Source of the DNA: CAZLNV01 sp964561095
GTDB taxonomy: Bacteria > Bacillota_I > Bacilli_A > RF39 > UBA660
Direction: 5' to 3'
Assembly: GCA_964561095.1 (NCBI GenBank)
Contig: CAZLNV010000007.1
Coordinates: 1-31,323 of the forward strand
Length of the DNA stretch: 31,323 bases
Numbering within the stretch: the first letter of the stretch is position 1; each line of letters opens with the position of its first letter. The notes beneath the pieces were generated by a model. The model had not been told where the DNA came from and did not search any database. It was given only the letters and a program-made list of their open reading frames with translations. A program made the position numbers and the translations under genes. Shown here piece after piece: positions 1 to 9,353 of this stretch.

Positions 1-57
1 GAATTAGGGTTTATATAATTTTTTAAATGTGTCCACTTTTTGTTGACTTATTCAAAA

Positions 58-879
58 TTATCTAGTTTCTCTTTTTATTAATTTAGCGTGAACTACAAAT
101 CTATTTTTTCCACTAGATGAAGAGCAAGTTGATAAAGTTAATATTTTATCATCTTTATTAACTTCTGCATTAAAGTTATAAATGCTTCTTGAAGTAATTG
201 TATTTATAAATTTATTTATTTGCGTCTCATTATTAAAGTTTGTTGTAATATAGTAATTTTCTGGGTCAACTGTATATAATGAAAATATTTGCCATAAAGT
301 ATAATATTCTGGGGTACTTACTTTTATTACCCAATTATCTTTATTTTTATACCAAGATGCTTCTTTGGCTTTTAAAAGTGTCCCAAACATAGTAGTATTT
401 TTCATTGAGTGTCCATAAATGATAGTATTAACGCCAAAATCTTTTGAATTATTTCTATAGTCCATAAACAACCAACCTGCTTTGTTGTAAGTTCCATCAA
501 ACGCTTTTTTTAAATATTTAGTATTATCAGAAGATTGAACGACAGGATAATTAACATTGGTATTATTTATTTTGATCCACGCTACTGTATCCTTATTCTT
601 TTTTAATAATTCATCAAAATTAACATCTATATATGGAGTTTTAATAAATGTCCAATAGTCACTTGTTTCTTCTTTTGGAGGATTTATTATTTCAGCATTT
701 TCTGTTCCTTCAATTTCAGCGGATGGCAGTTCAAGTATTTCCTCATTAATATCACCAATTTTTTTAGAATCAATTATATATATAACAATTTTATATACAC
801 TAAAAGCAAATATTAATAGTAGTAAAATAAGTATAGTGATTTTAACCCATTTTTTAAGTTTAAATTTTTTTAAAATCAT
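58..879 (-). CDS. srtB: Class B sortase, membrane-anchored transpeptidase
   Basis: Sortases cleave a sorting signal on secreted proteins and join them to peptidoglycan outside the membrane. From the chosen ATG at 879 the protein is 273 aa. A basic start and a long hydrophobic segment (about residues 13-36) anchor it, and a polar linker leads to the catalytic domain. The triad is readable: His157 in IIYGHSM, Cys252 in TLSTCSSSS and Arg260 in NRFVVHAKL. The TLSTC form and the length fit class B. A GTG at 888 also opens the frame, but it lies inside the AGGTG ribosome site, so the ATG three codons later is preferred. The gene sits 23 bp after gerKB on the same strand, so it is probably co-transcribed with the germination operon. 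No substrate with a sorting motif is visible here. Confidence 0.9.
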   Translation of the reverse strand: MILKKFKLKKWVKITILILLLLIFAFSVYKIVIYIIDSKKIGDINEEILELPSAEIEGTENAEIINPPKEETSDYWTFIKTPYIDVNFDELLKKNKDTVAWIKINNTNVNYPVVQSSDNTKYLKKAFDGTYNKAGWLFMDYRNNSKDFGVNTIIYGHSMKNTTMFGTLLKAKEASWYKNKDNWVIKVSTPEYYTLWQIFSLYTVDPENYYITTNFNNETQINKFINTITSRSIYNFNAEVNKDDKILTLSTCSSSSGKNRFVVHAKLIKRETR

Positions 880-902
880 TTTATTCACCTAAAAAAATTA
901 TA

Positions 903-1997
903 CTATTTTTTTCTTAATTTATCTAGTAGTAAGACAACTATAGTAAAAACTATTAAAAAACCATAAAAGCAAACAGGATAAATAATATATTGTGGTTTTT
1001 CTGTTGTATTTCTGCCAGCAAATAGAATCATCGGCATGAATAGTACAAATAAAGAAGATATAATTGAAAATATATTTTTGCCTTTTTTACTATTTATTTT
1101 GAATGTTTCACAGAATATATTTTTAGAAAATAATAAAGACAAAGAAGAAGCAACAATAAGAAAGAAAAACCATATTAATATTGTTATATTTTCTATGCTA
1201 TTCACAAGTTCAAATACTTGTATTTTTTTGAGGACTACATAAACAGGATACACAAATAGTTTTATTACATCTATACCTAAAGTTCCTAATGTCCATGTGT
1301 TAATGACTAATAGCATTAATCCAGATAATACATAACTTATTATTACAGATTTTTTTAATTTTTTGGGGTCGGATATGTTTGACTTGGGAATTGATAGAAG
1401 CATAAAAGAAGGTCCACTAAAGATAACTGCAAAAACAATTGAAGATAAAAGTATATTTTCATAACTTGTGTCAATTATAGGAAGTAAATTATTTATTTCA
1501 ATTTTAGAAAATACAGTTGTAACATTAAATAAAAATGAAACAAGACACATAAAAATTACTATACTCGAGAATCTTGAAAGAACTTCTATATTTTTAGTAC
1601 TGGCATAAAAAGGGAATAATATCAAAATAAGTGATAATACAATTTTGGGCAGATCTGTTAAAAATTGAGTATTAAAGAATGTTAATAGTCTATAAAGTAT
1701 AAAAGAGCTTATTGATAAGACTACTAAAAATAGCATAACGTTCATAATATAGTAAATCCATTTCGGCACTAAGGCTTTTATTTTTTCGGATATAGTCTTT
1801 TCAGGCATAGTATTAAATAACCTGAAAACTAATATATTAAAAAATATACTTATAATTAATCCTATCACCATAGCAATAATTGAAGATTTATTTGCTCTAT
1901 TATATAAATATAAGAATCCACTTCCCAAAGCCACACTACTGCAAAGCATTGGAATAAAAGTGCAAAATTCAAAACTATTTATTTTATCTTTATCCAC
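903..1997 (-). CDS. gerKB: Spore germination permease, GerB/GerKB family
   Basis: This is the polytopic B subunit of a GerA-type germinant receptor in the inner spore membrane, related to amino-acid/polyamine transporters and thought to bind the germinant. The protein has about 364 aa and roughly ten hydrophobic segments spread along its whole length, as usual for the family. A TTG at 2021 opens the frame, but the GTG at 1997 is the better start: an AAAGGAG ribosome site lies just upstream, inside the end of gerKC. Only one base separates the gerKC stop from this GTG, so translation is probably coupled. The order A-C-B matches the gerK operon of Bacillus. Family assignment is firm; the germinant cannot be inferred. 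Confidence 0.87.
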   Translation of the reverse strand: MDKDKINSFEFCTFIPMLCSSVALGSGFLYLYNRANKSSIIAMVIGLIISIFFNILVFRLFNTMPEKTISEKIKALVPKWIYYIMNVMLFLVVLSISSFILYRLLTFFNTQFLTDLPKIVLSLILILFPFYASTKNIEVLSRFSSIVIFMCLVSFLFNVTTVFSKIEINNLLPIIDTSYENILLSSIVFAVIFSGPSFMLLSIPKSNISDPKKLKKSVIISYVLSGLMLLVINTWTLGTLGIDVIKLFVYPVYVVLKKIQVFELVNSIENITILIWFFFLIVASSLSLLFSKNIFCETFKINSKKGKNIFSIISSLFVLFMPMILFAGRNTTEKPQYIIYPVCFYGFLIVFTIVVLLLDKLRKK

Positions 1998-1998
1998 T

Positions 1999-3177
1999 TT
2001 AATCTCCTTTCTTTTTAACAATATTTAAAATATTTCCTCTTTTTTCAAAATTGACATTTACTATAGATTTTAATTTTAACTTAGTTAATCCTTCTTTACT
2101 CCAATCATTTTTATCAAAATTAAAGTAATTAGGATAATTTGCTTTTATAAATAAACCAATCCCAATAAAATCATTATTATATTCTTGTGATAATTTTAGT
2201 AGTTCATTATTTTGTTTTTCTAAATAATTTTTAATATCGTTTTCTAATTTTTTTATGTTTTCTTTTTCTAATAAGTTATACTCACATCCATAATCTGAAA
2301 TACTGAGAGTTATATTAGTATTAAAAATTAATTTATTTTCTTTTTCCTTAAAATTCATACTTGTTCTACTACTCATTACTTCTGATGTGTAGTATGAGTT
2401 ATTGCATGGAAGAGTTATAATTGGGTTTATTATGTTATTATTTAATAAATTAAATGAAAGAGATAATGGAACAGAAAGTTCTGTTAATTTTTTAGATTTA
2501 TCATATACTAATATATTTCCTAACTCAATAAAGTCTGATTTAGTTGTTTTTAAAGCATCTGTACTATCTGTTTCATCAGTTGCACTTTTATTTAATGATA
2601 TTTTGGTAAATGATGCTGTTTTTCCAATGGTTGTTAAATTATCAAGATAGTTTTCAAAAGTAAAAGAATAAGTATTACCATAACTCTTTTCACTTGTTTT
2701 TAGCAATTTAACAATATATAAAGCGGGTATCTCTTCAAATGGTGTAACAGTTTGTAAGATTTCACTTGGAGGTGTATCTGTAGATGCAAATATAAAATAG
2801 TTAATCATGCTTTCACTATCTCTAGTAAAAAAATCAATTATTTCATTTTCTTTTCCTTCTAAAACAGAATCATCAAAGATAATCATCTTTAAATGAGCAA
2901 AGTATAACTTTTTAGAACTTTTTGTAGTAATACTTCTTAAACATTCAAATAAAGTTTTACCATTACCTACGAAAGTGACAACATTGGATGATGAATTCCC
3001 TCCAGTTTCACTTGATTTTTTAATGTTTACTAATTGCGCTGATAGAATAAATTCATCATCTTTAAATTCAACTCCTAAAGCACTTACTATTCCAAGTTCA
3101 TTCATATCTTGATGTGAATCACAACCTGTTAATAAAAATAGAAATAATACTAATATAATTGTTACTATTTTTCTCAT
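1999..3177 (-). CDS. gerKC: Spore germination lipoprotein, GerC/GerKC family
   Basis: This is the C subunit of the GerA-type receptor, a lipoprotein on the outer face of the inner spore membrane. The 392-aa product begins with a lipoprotein signal peptide: MRK, a hydrophobic run, then the lipobox LLTGC with Cys19 as the expected lipidated residue. The mature start has the family pattern D-M-N-E-L-G-I-V-S-A-L-G. The ATG at 3177 overlaps the gerKA stop as ATGA, which supports both the start and an operon. Maturation would need the Lgt encoded at 24092-24880. The length is typical. Confidence 0.9.
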   Translation of the reverse strand: MRKIVTIILVLFLFLLTGCDSHQDMNELGIVSALGVEFKDDEFILSAQLVNIKKSSETGGNSSSNVVTFVGNGKTLFECLRSITTKSSKKLYFAHLKMIIFDDSVLEGKENEIIDFFTRDSESMINYFIFASTDTPPSEILQTVTPFEEIPALYIVKLLKTSEKSYGNTYSFTFENYLDNLTTIGKTASFTKISLNKSATDETDSTDALKTTKSDFIELGNILVYDKSKKLTELSVPLSLSFNLLNNNIINPIITLPCNNSYYTSEVMSSRTSMNFKEKENKLIFNTNITLSISDYGCEYNLLEKENIKKLENDIKNYLEKQNNELLKLSQEYNNDFIGIGLFIKANYPNYFNFDKNDWSKEGLTKLKLKSIVNVNFEKRGNILNIVKKKGD

Positions 3178-4601
3178 TTACTATTTTCCTTTGTCAAATA
3201 AGTTTTTTTATGAGTCATTTTATTTATACTTTTTCTAAATAACGAGTCACTTTCGGCTTCTTTTTTATAGAAAGGAACAAGCGGTATTAAATATGGTTTT
3301 CCAAAAGATTTAATACTACATAAATTAAGTATCATTAAACTAAAACTTACAATAAATCCGATTAATCCAAATATTGAGGATAAAATCATTGATAGGTATC
3401 TCCAAAATCTAATTGCACCATGAAGATCAACAAAAGCAAATAACAGTGAAGATATTGCTGATAATGCCACAACAATTACCATTATCGGTGAAACTAATCC
3501 AGCACTAACTGCAGCATCTCCTAAAATCAAAGCACCTAAGATTGAAATTGAAGCGCCCCTAGAAGGTGGAGTTCTAGCATCTCCCTCATAAAGTATTTCA
3601 AAAGTAAGAGTTAAAATAAATGCTTCAATTACCGCTGGGAATGGGACACCTTGTCTTTGAGAAGCAAAATTAATCAGTAAATTGGTTGGAAGTATCTGCT
3701 GATCAATTGTAGTAAGGGCTAAATAAAAAGCAGGCAAAAATATAGAAAATAAAAAAGCTATTATTCTAATAATTCTAATAAATGAAGCATAAAAAGACTT
3801 TTCATAATAGTCTTCACTATTATGAAAAAAATCTATAAAAAATGTAGGTATAATTAAAACATTTGGACTATTATCAACGATTATAGCAATTTTCCCTTTA
3901 AGAAGAGCCAGACATATTTCATCTGGTTTTTCTTTACTTGATATACTTGGGAAAAGAGTTTTATTTTCTTTTTTCATTAATTCTTTTATATAGTAAGAAT
4001 CAAGTATAGAATCATTTTTAATTTTACTGACTTTATTACACACTTCATTAACTAAATCATGTTCACTAATATCATCTATGTACATTATTCCAATTTTAGT
4101 TTTAGTTTCACTTCCAAGAGTATATTCTTTTATATATAATTTGTCGTTTTTAATTCTTCTTCTAATAAGTCCAACATTCATATTGTAATTTTCATTAAAA
4201 CTATCTTTTGGACCCCTTATTGAAGGTTCGCTAGTTGATTCACTAATAGGTCTATCAATTTGAGCCTTTGTTTCAAAAGCCCCACATAAATTTTTAGATA
4301 AAATTACAGTGAACCCATTTAATAAATAATGCATTATTTCATCACTTTTAGTTATCTCAATATAGTTTATTGTTGGTACATAATTTTCAATAGACTTTTT
4401 AATATTAGTTTTATTATTTATTAAATCCTTATTAGAAAAATATTTTAAAATAAAATCATTTACCTTAGTATCACTAGTTAGTGTTTGAAAAGCAAGAACA
4501 TAAACATTTTTAAAAGCCCCAATAGAAATATCCCTAATTATTAGATCGGGCATATTAGTTTTTAATTTTTCTAATTTTTTAATTTCTTTTATAATATCCA
4601 T
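3174..4601 (-). CDS. gerKA: Spore germination protein, GerA/GerKA family
   Basis: This is the A subunit of a GerA-type germinant receptor. It is the first gene of the minus-strand operon A-C-B-sortase. About 475 aa from the ATG at 4601: a soluble N-terminal domain of about 270 residues, then several membrane spans in the C-terminal half. The family signatures PFPAVIEAFILTLTFEIL and GALILGDAAVSAGLVSP are intact. A TTG at 4640 would add 13 residues but has no ribosome site. The ATG has an AGGGA about 13 bases upstream, which is long, so the start is not settled. I saw no convincing sigma-G promoter in the divergent gap 4641-4770. Confidence 0.92.
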   Translation of the reverse strand: MDIIKEIKKLEKLKTNMPDLIIRDISIGAFKNVYVLAFQTLTSDTKVNDFILKYFSNKDLINNKTNIKKSIENYVPTINYIEITKSDEIMHYLLNGFTVILSKNLCGAFETKAQIDRPISESTSEPSIRGPKDSFNENYNMNVGLIRRRIKNDKLYIKEYTLGSETKTKIGIMYIDDISEHDLVNEVCNKVSKIKNDSILDSYYIKELMKKENKTLFPSISSKEKPDEICLALLKGKIAIIVDNSPNVLIIPTFFIDFFHNSEDYYEKSFYASFIRIIRIIAFLFSIFLPAFYLALTTIDQQILPTNLLINFASQRQGVPFPAVIEAFILTLTFEILYEGDARTPPSRGASISILGALILGDAAVSAGLVSPIMVIVVALSAISSLLFAFVDLHGAIRFWRYLSMILSSIFGLIGFIVSFSLMILNLCSIKSFGKPYLIPLVPFYKKEAESDSLFRKSINKMTHKKTYLTKENSK

Positions 4602-4719
4602 GTGTATATATTTTTCCCTAAATAAGGCAAACTTATGCAAGAACCAGCAAAATTAAAAGTATTATTATTCGAAAGATAAATTGTAATTAAATTTAATATT
4701 TTGGTATCTAGTAAATTTC

Positions 4720-4748
4720 TAGACAAAAACTTTTAATTTTGTTAAAAT
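4720..4748 (+). promoter_or_regulatory. Vegetative-type promoter for the HAD-MBL-priA operon
   Basis: TAGACA (4720-4725), a 17-base spacer and TAAAAT (4743-4748), with a TGT extension just before the -10 box. It predicts a start near 4755, a short leader, and the AAAGGAG ribosome site ahead of the ATG at 4771. Confidence 0.6.
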
Positions 4749-4770
4749 AAATTATACAAAAGGAGCATTC

Positions 4771-5283
4771 ATGAAAGAGTTATATATTGATTTTGATGGA
4801 GTAATATTAGACACCATACCTTATTTATATAAAGGTTTAGAAGATGCTAAAGTGGATATAAAAGATGAAGGAGCAAAAAGAGACTTCTTTGCCAAGTATG
4901 ATTATGGAAAAATAATTAATGATGAGAACATACTAAACGATTCAATTGAATGTATTAATAAATTAAAAAGAAGCAATTTATTTCAAATATCAATATTAAC
5001 TCATGTAAATTCGTTAGAAGAGGGTATTATAAAAGTAAAATATATAAGGAAATATTTTAAAGATATTACTATTGTATTGACTCCAAAGCAAATTGAAAAA
5101 ACTGAAATGGTTCATAGCCCGGGGGCAATATTAGTAGATGATTATTCAGGCAATTTAAGAGTATGGGAAGCAAAAGATGGTATCCCAGTTAGATTTTCTA
5201 AAGATAGGGAAGTTGGAGCATTTCCTACCATTTCTTCACTAGACGAGTTAATTGATATGTTTGGCGGATATCATGAAAATTAA
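4771..5283 (+). CDS. HAD-superfamily hydrolase, 5'-nucleotidase-like
   Basis: A 170-aa haloacid dehalogenase-fold phosphatase, probably cytoplasmic. Motif I is YIDFDGVILDT with nucleophile Asp7 and acid/base Asp9. Motif II is Thr77 in ILTHVN, a lysine follows near 105-110, and motif IV is Asp123-Asp124 in LVDDYSGNLRVW. The tail pattern DDYSGNLRVWEAK resembles the cytosolic deoxyribonucleotidase (NT5C) branch, so a nucleotide substrate is possible but unproven. The start has a good AAAGGAG. The 3' end overlaps the next gene by 11 bases, and the operon continues into priA. Confidence 0.75.
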   Translation: MKELYIDFDGVILDTIPYLYKGLEDAKVDIKDEGAKRDFFAKYDYGKIINDENILNDSIECINKLKRSNLFQISILTHVNSLEEGIIKVKYIRKYFKDITIVLTPKQIEKTEMVHSPGAILVDDYSGNLRVWEAKDGIPVRFSKDREVGAFPTISSLDELIDMFGGYHEN

Positions 5284-5800
5284 GAAATATATTAATGGTG
5301 ATTATGAAGAAAATTGTTATTTAATATGTGATGATAATTGTGCTTTAATAGTTGATCCTGGAAATATAATAGATGAAATGGAAGAAATCATTAGTAAGAA
5401 TAAATTAAAAGTATTAGGCATATTAGTTACACATTATCATTTTGACCATGTTGGTGCTTTGGAATATTATAAAAATAAATATAATTGTGAAATATATGAT
5501 TATAAAATAAAAAATAAAATAAAAGTAGGGGATTTTGAATTTAGTGTAATAGAAAATTTTGGGCACACAACAGATAGTGTTAGTTTTTATTTTGAAAAAG
5601 AGAATATTATGTTTACTGGAGATTTTTTATTTAAAGAAACAATTGGAAATTATAAGATAACTAATGAGAATGCTATGTACGAAAGCTTGTCAAACATTTT
5701 ACAATATAATGGGTGTATTAAAATATATCCTGGTCATGGTGAAGAATCAACTTTAGAGCATGAGTTTAAATATAACCCATACTTAAGAGGTGTAAAGTGA
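5273..5800 (+). CDS. Metallo-beta-lactamase-fold hydrolase (glyoxalase II-like)
   Basis: A 175-aa zinc hydrolase. The metal ligands are readable: THYHFDHVG gives His54, His56, Asp58 and His59; His98 lies in FGHTTDS, Asp117 in FTGDF and His155 in PGHGEEST. The size and the NPYL tail resemble the small YqgX/YcbL group of glyoxalase II-like enzymes. The actual thioester or other substrate is unknown. The frame opens earlier, but the ATG at 5273 follows a GGCGG and begins at the usual first strand of the fold. It overlaps the HAD gene by 11 bases, and its TGA overlaps the priA GTG as GTGA. Confidence 0.85.
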   Translation: MKIKKYINGDYEENCYLICDDNCALIVDPGNIIDEMEEIISKNKLKVLGILVTHYHFDHVGALEYYKNKYNCEIYDYKIKNKIKVGDFEFSVIENFGHTTDSVSFYFEKENIMFTGDFLFKETIGNYKITNENAMYESLSNILQYNGCIKIYPGHGEESTLEHEFKYNPYLRGVK

Positions 5801-7971
5801 TAGCCGGTGTATTAATTGAATATAATGTTAAAGCATTAGATAGAACTTTTGATTATAAAATACCTCAAGAGTTAAAAGATGTTATAAAAGTTGGTAATAA
5901 AGTAAAAGTACCTTTTGGTTCATTGTTGGTGGAAGGATTTGTTTTAAGCATAACAAAAATTATTGATGATACTTTAGAATATAAAGAAATTATTGAAATA
6001 GTAGAAAAAGATTTTTATTTAAAAGAAGATTTATTAAAATTAGGACTTTATATGAGTCAAAAGACATTAAGCAATTTGATAAGCTGCTACCAAATAATGT
6101 TACCTAGTGCATTAAAAGCAAGTTTAAAAACAAATATTAAAAGAAAATATGATATATATGTATACTTAAATGAAAAAATAGATGTTGATAAATATATTTT
6201 AGAAAATAAAAGAAAGATAAAAGAAATAGAAATATTAAATAAACTAAAAGAAGGAAAACAATTAAAAAAAGATTTAATTTGTCCATCATTAAATAATTTA
6301 ATTAAAAATAATATCGTTTTAACTTCTGAAGTTGAAATAAATAGAGAAGTGTATTCATTAGAAGAAGATAAAAAAGAAATAAAATTAACAAAAGAACAAA
6401 CTGAAGCATATAGTAGTATTGTTAATGAAAAAGAGAAAAATGTATTTTTACTTCATGGTGTTACTGGCAGTGGTAAAACAGAAATATATATAAAATTGAT
6501 TGAAAAAGCAATTGAAGAAGGAAAAACATCAATTATGTTAGTGCCCGAAATAAGTTTAACTCCTCAAATTGTATCAAGATTTAAAGGAGCATTTGGTAAT
6601 AGAATTGCAGTTCTTCATTCAAGGTTATCTGATGGTGAAAAGTATGATGAATATAGAAGAATAATGAATGGAGAAGTTGATGCGGTAATAGGAGCTAGAA
6701 GTGCTGTATTTGCACCTCTTTCTAACATAGGTTACATTATAGTAGATGAATGCGGAAGTGCAACTTATCATCAAGAAAGGACACCTAAATATAGTGGAAT
6801 AGATGTAGCTATAGAAAGAAGTAATATACATAATGTAAAATGTGTATTAGGAAGTGCAACTCCTTTATTAGAACAATATGCAAGAGCTTTAAAAGGAATT
6901 TATAAATTGGTGGAGTTAGATAAAAGAGTATCCAGTAATCTTCCTAAAGTAAAACTTGTTGATATGTCTAACGAAGTCAAAAAAAGGAATTTTATAATAA
7001 GTGATGAACTAAATAGGGAAATAATAGATACTTTAAGTAGAAAAGAGCAGGTAATACTTCTTTTAAATCGAAGAGGGTATTCAACATTTATAAGTTGTTC
7101 AAATTGTGGATATGTATATAAATGTCCTAATTGTGATATTTCGATGATATATCATAAAAGTACAAATAATTTAATTTGTCATTATTGTGGTTGTCAGCAT
7201 AAGATGAATAATACTTGTCCAGAATGTGGCGAAGAAGCAATTAAGGATCTTGGACTTGGTACTGAGAAATTAGAAGAATTAATTCAAAAAAAATATGATG
7301 CTAAAATATTGAGAATGGATGCTGATACAACAACAAGAAAAGGAAATTATGAGCGTTTTATAGAAGATTTTAAAAATCATAAATACGATATTTTAATAGG
7401 AACGCAAATGGTATCTAAAGGTCTTAATTTTCCAGATGTTTCATTAATTGGCATATTAAATATTGATGCCTCATTATCAATACCGGATTTTAGAAGTGCA
7501 GAACGCACTTTTGAATTATTAACTCAAACCTCTGGAAGAACTGCAAGGTATGAAAAAGAAGGAAAGGTATTAATTCAAACTTATAATATGGACAACTATG
7601 TTTTTAAATATGTCTTAAATGGTAATTATAAATTGTTTTATAACTATGAAATGAGTATAAGAAAAAAACTAAATTATCCACCATATTATAATATTGCGAT
7701 TGTTAAAATAAGCAGTAATGAATATGAAAAAGCAAAAGAAGAATCTAAAAAAGTAAAGGGTTATTTAGAAAAATCTTTAAATGAGAAGTTTATTATATTA
7801 GGTCCGTCTACTGCTAGAATATTTAAGTTAAAAAACACTTATAACTTTAATATACTTATTAAATATAAGTATGATGAGAATTTGATGGATGTTTTAAAAA
7901 AACTAAGAGATAATTTTATAAATAATAAAGTAAAACTTGATATAGATATAAATCCAATAAATATATTGTAA
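5797..7971 (+). CDS. priA: Replication restart helicase PriA (primosomal protein N')
   Basis: PriA reloads the replisome at collapsed forks, using ATP-driven 3'-5' helicase activity. The 724-aa product has the 3'BD region at the N-terminus, Walker A GVTGSGKT (221-228), SAT at 353-355, a zinc-binding insert with Cys 434, 437, 443, 446, 461, 464, 474 and 477 (plus an extra Cys466), and the second RecA lobe ending in motif VI. Two motifs are off-consensus: motif II reads DECG (317-320) where PriA normally has DEEH, and motif VI reads QTSGRTAR where SGRAGR is usual. The catalytic Asp and Glu and the motif VI arginines remain. GTG start at 5797 with an AGAGGTG site. Confidence 0.95.
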   Translation: MIAGVLIEYNVKALDRTFDYKIPQELKDVIKVGNKVKVPFGSLLVEGFVLSITKIIDDTLEYKEIIEIVEKDFYLKEDLLKLGLYMSQKTLSNLISCYQIMLPSALKASLKTNIKRKYDIYVYLNEKIDVDKYILENKRKIKEIEILNKLKEGKQLKKDLICPSLNNLIKNNIVLTSEVEINREVYSLEEDKKEIKLTKEQTEAYSSIVNEKEKNVFLLHGVTGSGKTEIYIKLIEKAIEEGKTSIMLVPEISLTPQIVSRFKGAFGNRIAVLHSRLSDGEKYDEYRRIMNGEVDAVIGARSAVFAPLSNIGYIIVDECGSATYHQERTPKYSGIDVAIERSNIHNVKCVLGSATPLLEQYARALKGIYKLVELDKRVSSNLPKVKLVDMSNEVKKRNFIISDELNREIIDTLSRKEQVILLLNRRGYSTFISCSNCGYVYKCPNCDISMIYHKSTNNLICHYCGCQHKMNNTCPECGEEAIKDLGLGTEKLEELIQKKYDAKILRMDADTTTRKGNYERFIEDFKNHKYDILIGTQMVSKGLNFPDVSLIGILNIDASLSIPDFRSAERTFELLTQTSGRTARYEKEGKVLIQTYNMDNYVFKYVLNGNYKLFYNYEMSIRKKLNYPPYYNIAIVKISSNEYEKAKEESKKVKGYLEKSLNEKFIILGPSTARIFKLKNTYNFNILIKYKYDENLMDVLKKLRDNFINNKVKLDIDINPINIL

Positions 7972-7994
7972 AAATGTCTAAAATTTGATAAAAT
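7966..7994 (+). promoter_or_regulatory. Promoter for the fmt gene cluster
   Basis: TTGTAA (7966-7971, containing the priA stop codon), a 17-base spacer and TAAAAT (7989-7994) preceded by TGA, an extended -10. It lies 22 bases upstream of the ATG at 8017. Confidence 0.55.
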
Positions 7995-8016
7995 CTTATA
8001 AGACTAGGAGAGTTTT

Positions 8017-8415
8017 ATGAAGAATAAATTATTAAGCGGAATTAGTATATTTTTAATAGTTTTAACTTTATTAATAATAATTATTACTTTAGGGGTTACT
8101 ATGATGAAAAGTAGTCCTAAACGTGCTTTTATGAAACAAGTCGAAACTGTTTATAATAGAGTTATAGATAGAAATAAAAAAGATATAGATAATGGATTAA
8201 AAGTTTATGAATACACCGCCACTATATTAGTTAAAGACGATGAAACCTTTAGTTATATAGGAAAATTTAATGAAGCAACTAATCAATTGAATTATCTTTG
8301 TGTTTCTAATGGAAATAAAATATTTGAAATGAATAAAGAAGATATAACACTTGAATATATTTTGGAATATGGAATAGTCGAGCTATCTAACAGAGAGTGT
8401 AAAATTGGAGAGTAA
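8017..8415 (+). CDS. Small membrane-anchored protein of unknown function
   Basis: I do not recognise this 132-aa protein. It starts with MKNK, has one long hydrophobic segment (about residues 8-30), and continues as a charged domain of about 100 residues that should face outward. There is no lipobox and no prepilin GFTLxE motif, although the hydrophobic start followed by an amphipathic helix is loosely pilin-like. CTAGGAG precedes the ATG. Its stop is two bases before fmt and its tail supplies the fmt ribosome site, so the two are almost certainly co-transcribed from the promoter at 7966-7994. Confidence 0.7.
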   Translation: MKNKLLSGISIFLIVLTLLIIIITLGVTMMKSSPKRAFMKQVETVYNRVIDRNKKDIDNGLKVYEYTATILVKDDETFSYIGKFNEATNQLNYLCVSNGNKIFEMNKEDITLEYILEYGIVELSNRECKIGE

Positions 8416-8417
8416 AA

Positions 8418-9353
8418 ATGAAAAATAAAAAAGTAGTATTTATGGGTACTCCAGAATTTGCAGTTCCCATTTTGCAAGAATTAATAAAAAACGCTAATGT
8501 TGTTTTAGTAGTGACTCAGCCAGACAAAGAAGTTGGAAGAGATAAAAAAATAGCATATTCTCCAATTAAAAAACTTGCTTTAGAAAATAATATTGAAGTT
8601 TTTCAGCCCTTAAAAGTCAGAAAGGATTATGAACGTATTTTAAACGCAAAAGCAGACATCATCATTACATGTGCTTACGGTCAAATAATTCCAAAGATTC
8701 TTTTGGACGCTCCTTTATATAAAGCTATAAATGTTCATGCATCACTTCTTCCTAAATTAAGAGGAGGGGCACCTATACATCATGCAATTATTGATGGTTA
8801 TAGAGAAACTGGTATCACAATTATGTACATGAATGAATTTATGGATGAAGGTGATATTATATCTCAAGAAAGCATAAAAATTGATGAAGTAGATAATATG
8901 GGGACTTTACATGATAAGTTAAGTCTTTTAGGCAGTGATTTATTGTTAAGGACATTACCTAGTATATTTAATAACACTAATAAGAGTATTAAGCAGAATA
9001 GCGAAGAAGCAACTTATGCTTATAATATAAAAAGAGAAAATGAATTAATAGATTTTAATAAAACTGCGGAAGAGGTATTTAACCAAATAAGGGGCCTTTA
9101 TCCATTCCCTATAAGTTATCTAACTTTAAATAAAGAAATAATAAAAGTAATTAATTCATATGTTGGACAAGAAGCAAAAGGAAAAATAGGGCAGATAACA
9201 AATATATATAAAAATGGGATAGGGATTAAATGTAGTGATAAAGAAATTATAATTACTTCTTTAAAGCCAGAGGGAAAAAAGGTAATGAGTGCGACTGACT
9301 ATATAAATGGTAAAAGAAAAGAAAATTTACTAGGAAGTGTGGTAAATTTATGA
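8418..9353 (+). CDS. fmt: Methionyl-tRNA formyltransferase
   Basis: Adds a formyl group from 10-formyl-tetrahydrofolate to initiator Met-tRNA in the cytoplasm. The 311-aa length is typical. The N-terminal fold begins VVFMGTPEFAVPIL. The active site reads NVHASLLPKLRGGAPI with Asn105 and His107, and Asp143 in FMDEGD completes the triad. The C-terminal OB-like domain follows from about residue 205. In Bacillus fmt follows priA and def; here priA is the gene before the small upstream ORF and no def is present in the window. The stop overlaps the next ATG as ATGA. Confidence 0.97.
   Translation: MKNKKVVFMGTPEFAVPILQELIKNANVVLVVTQPDKEVGRDKKIAYSPIKKLALENNIEVFQPLKVRKDYERILNAKADIIITCAYGQIIPKILLDAPLYKAINVHASLLPKLRGGAPIHHAIIDGYRETGITIMYMNEFMDEGDIISQESIKIDEVDNMGTLHDKLSLLGSDLLLRTLPSIFNNTNKSIKQNSEEATYAYNIKRENELIDFNKTAEEVFNQIRGLYPFPISYLTLNKEIIKVINSYVGQEAKGKIGQITNIYKNGIGIKCSDKEIIITSLKPEGKKVMSATDYINGKRKENLLGSVVNL

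Noticed and set aside
1..57. Feature upstream of the sortase stop
   Set aside because: Only 57 AT-rich bases; no terminator or gene end can be recognised.
4602..4770. Sigma-G promoter for the germination operon
   Set aside because: I found no pair of boxes at proper spacing on the minus strand; the closest CATAAG lacks a matching -35.
3174..9353. Mycoplasma-type code with TGA as Trp
   Set aside because: TGA ends gerKA, the MBL-fold gene, fmt and the yvlD-like gene at tight overlaps with the next start, and Trp is encoded by TGG.
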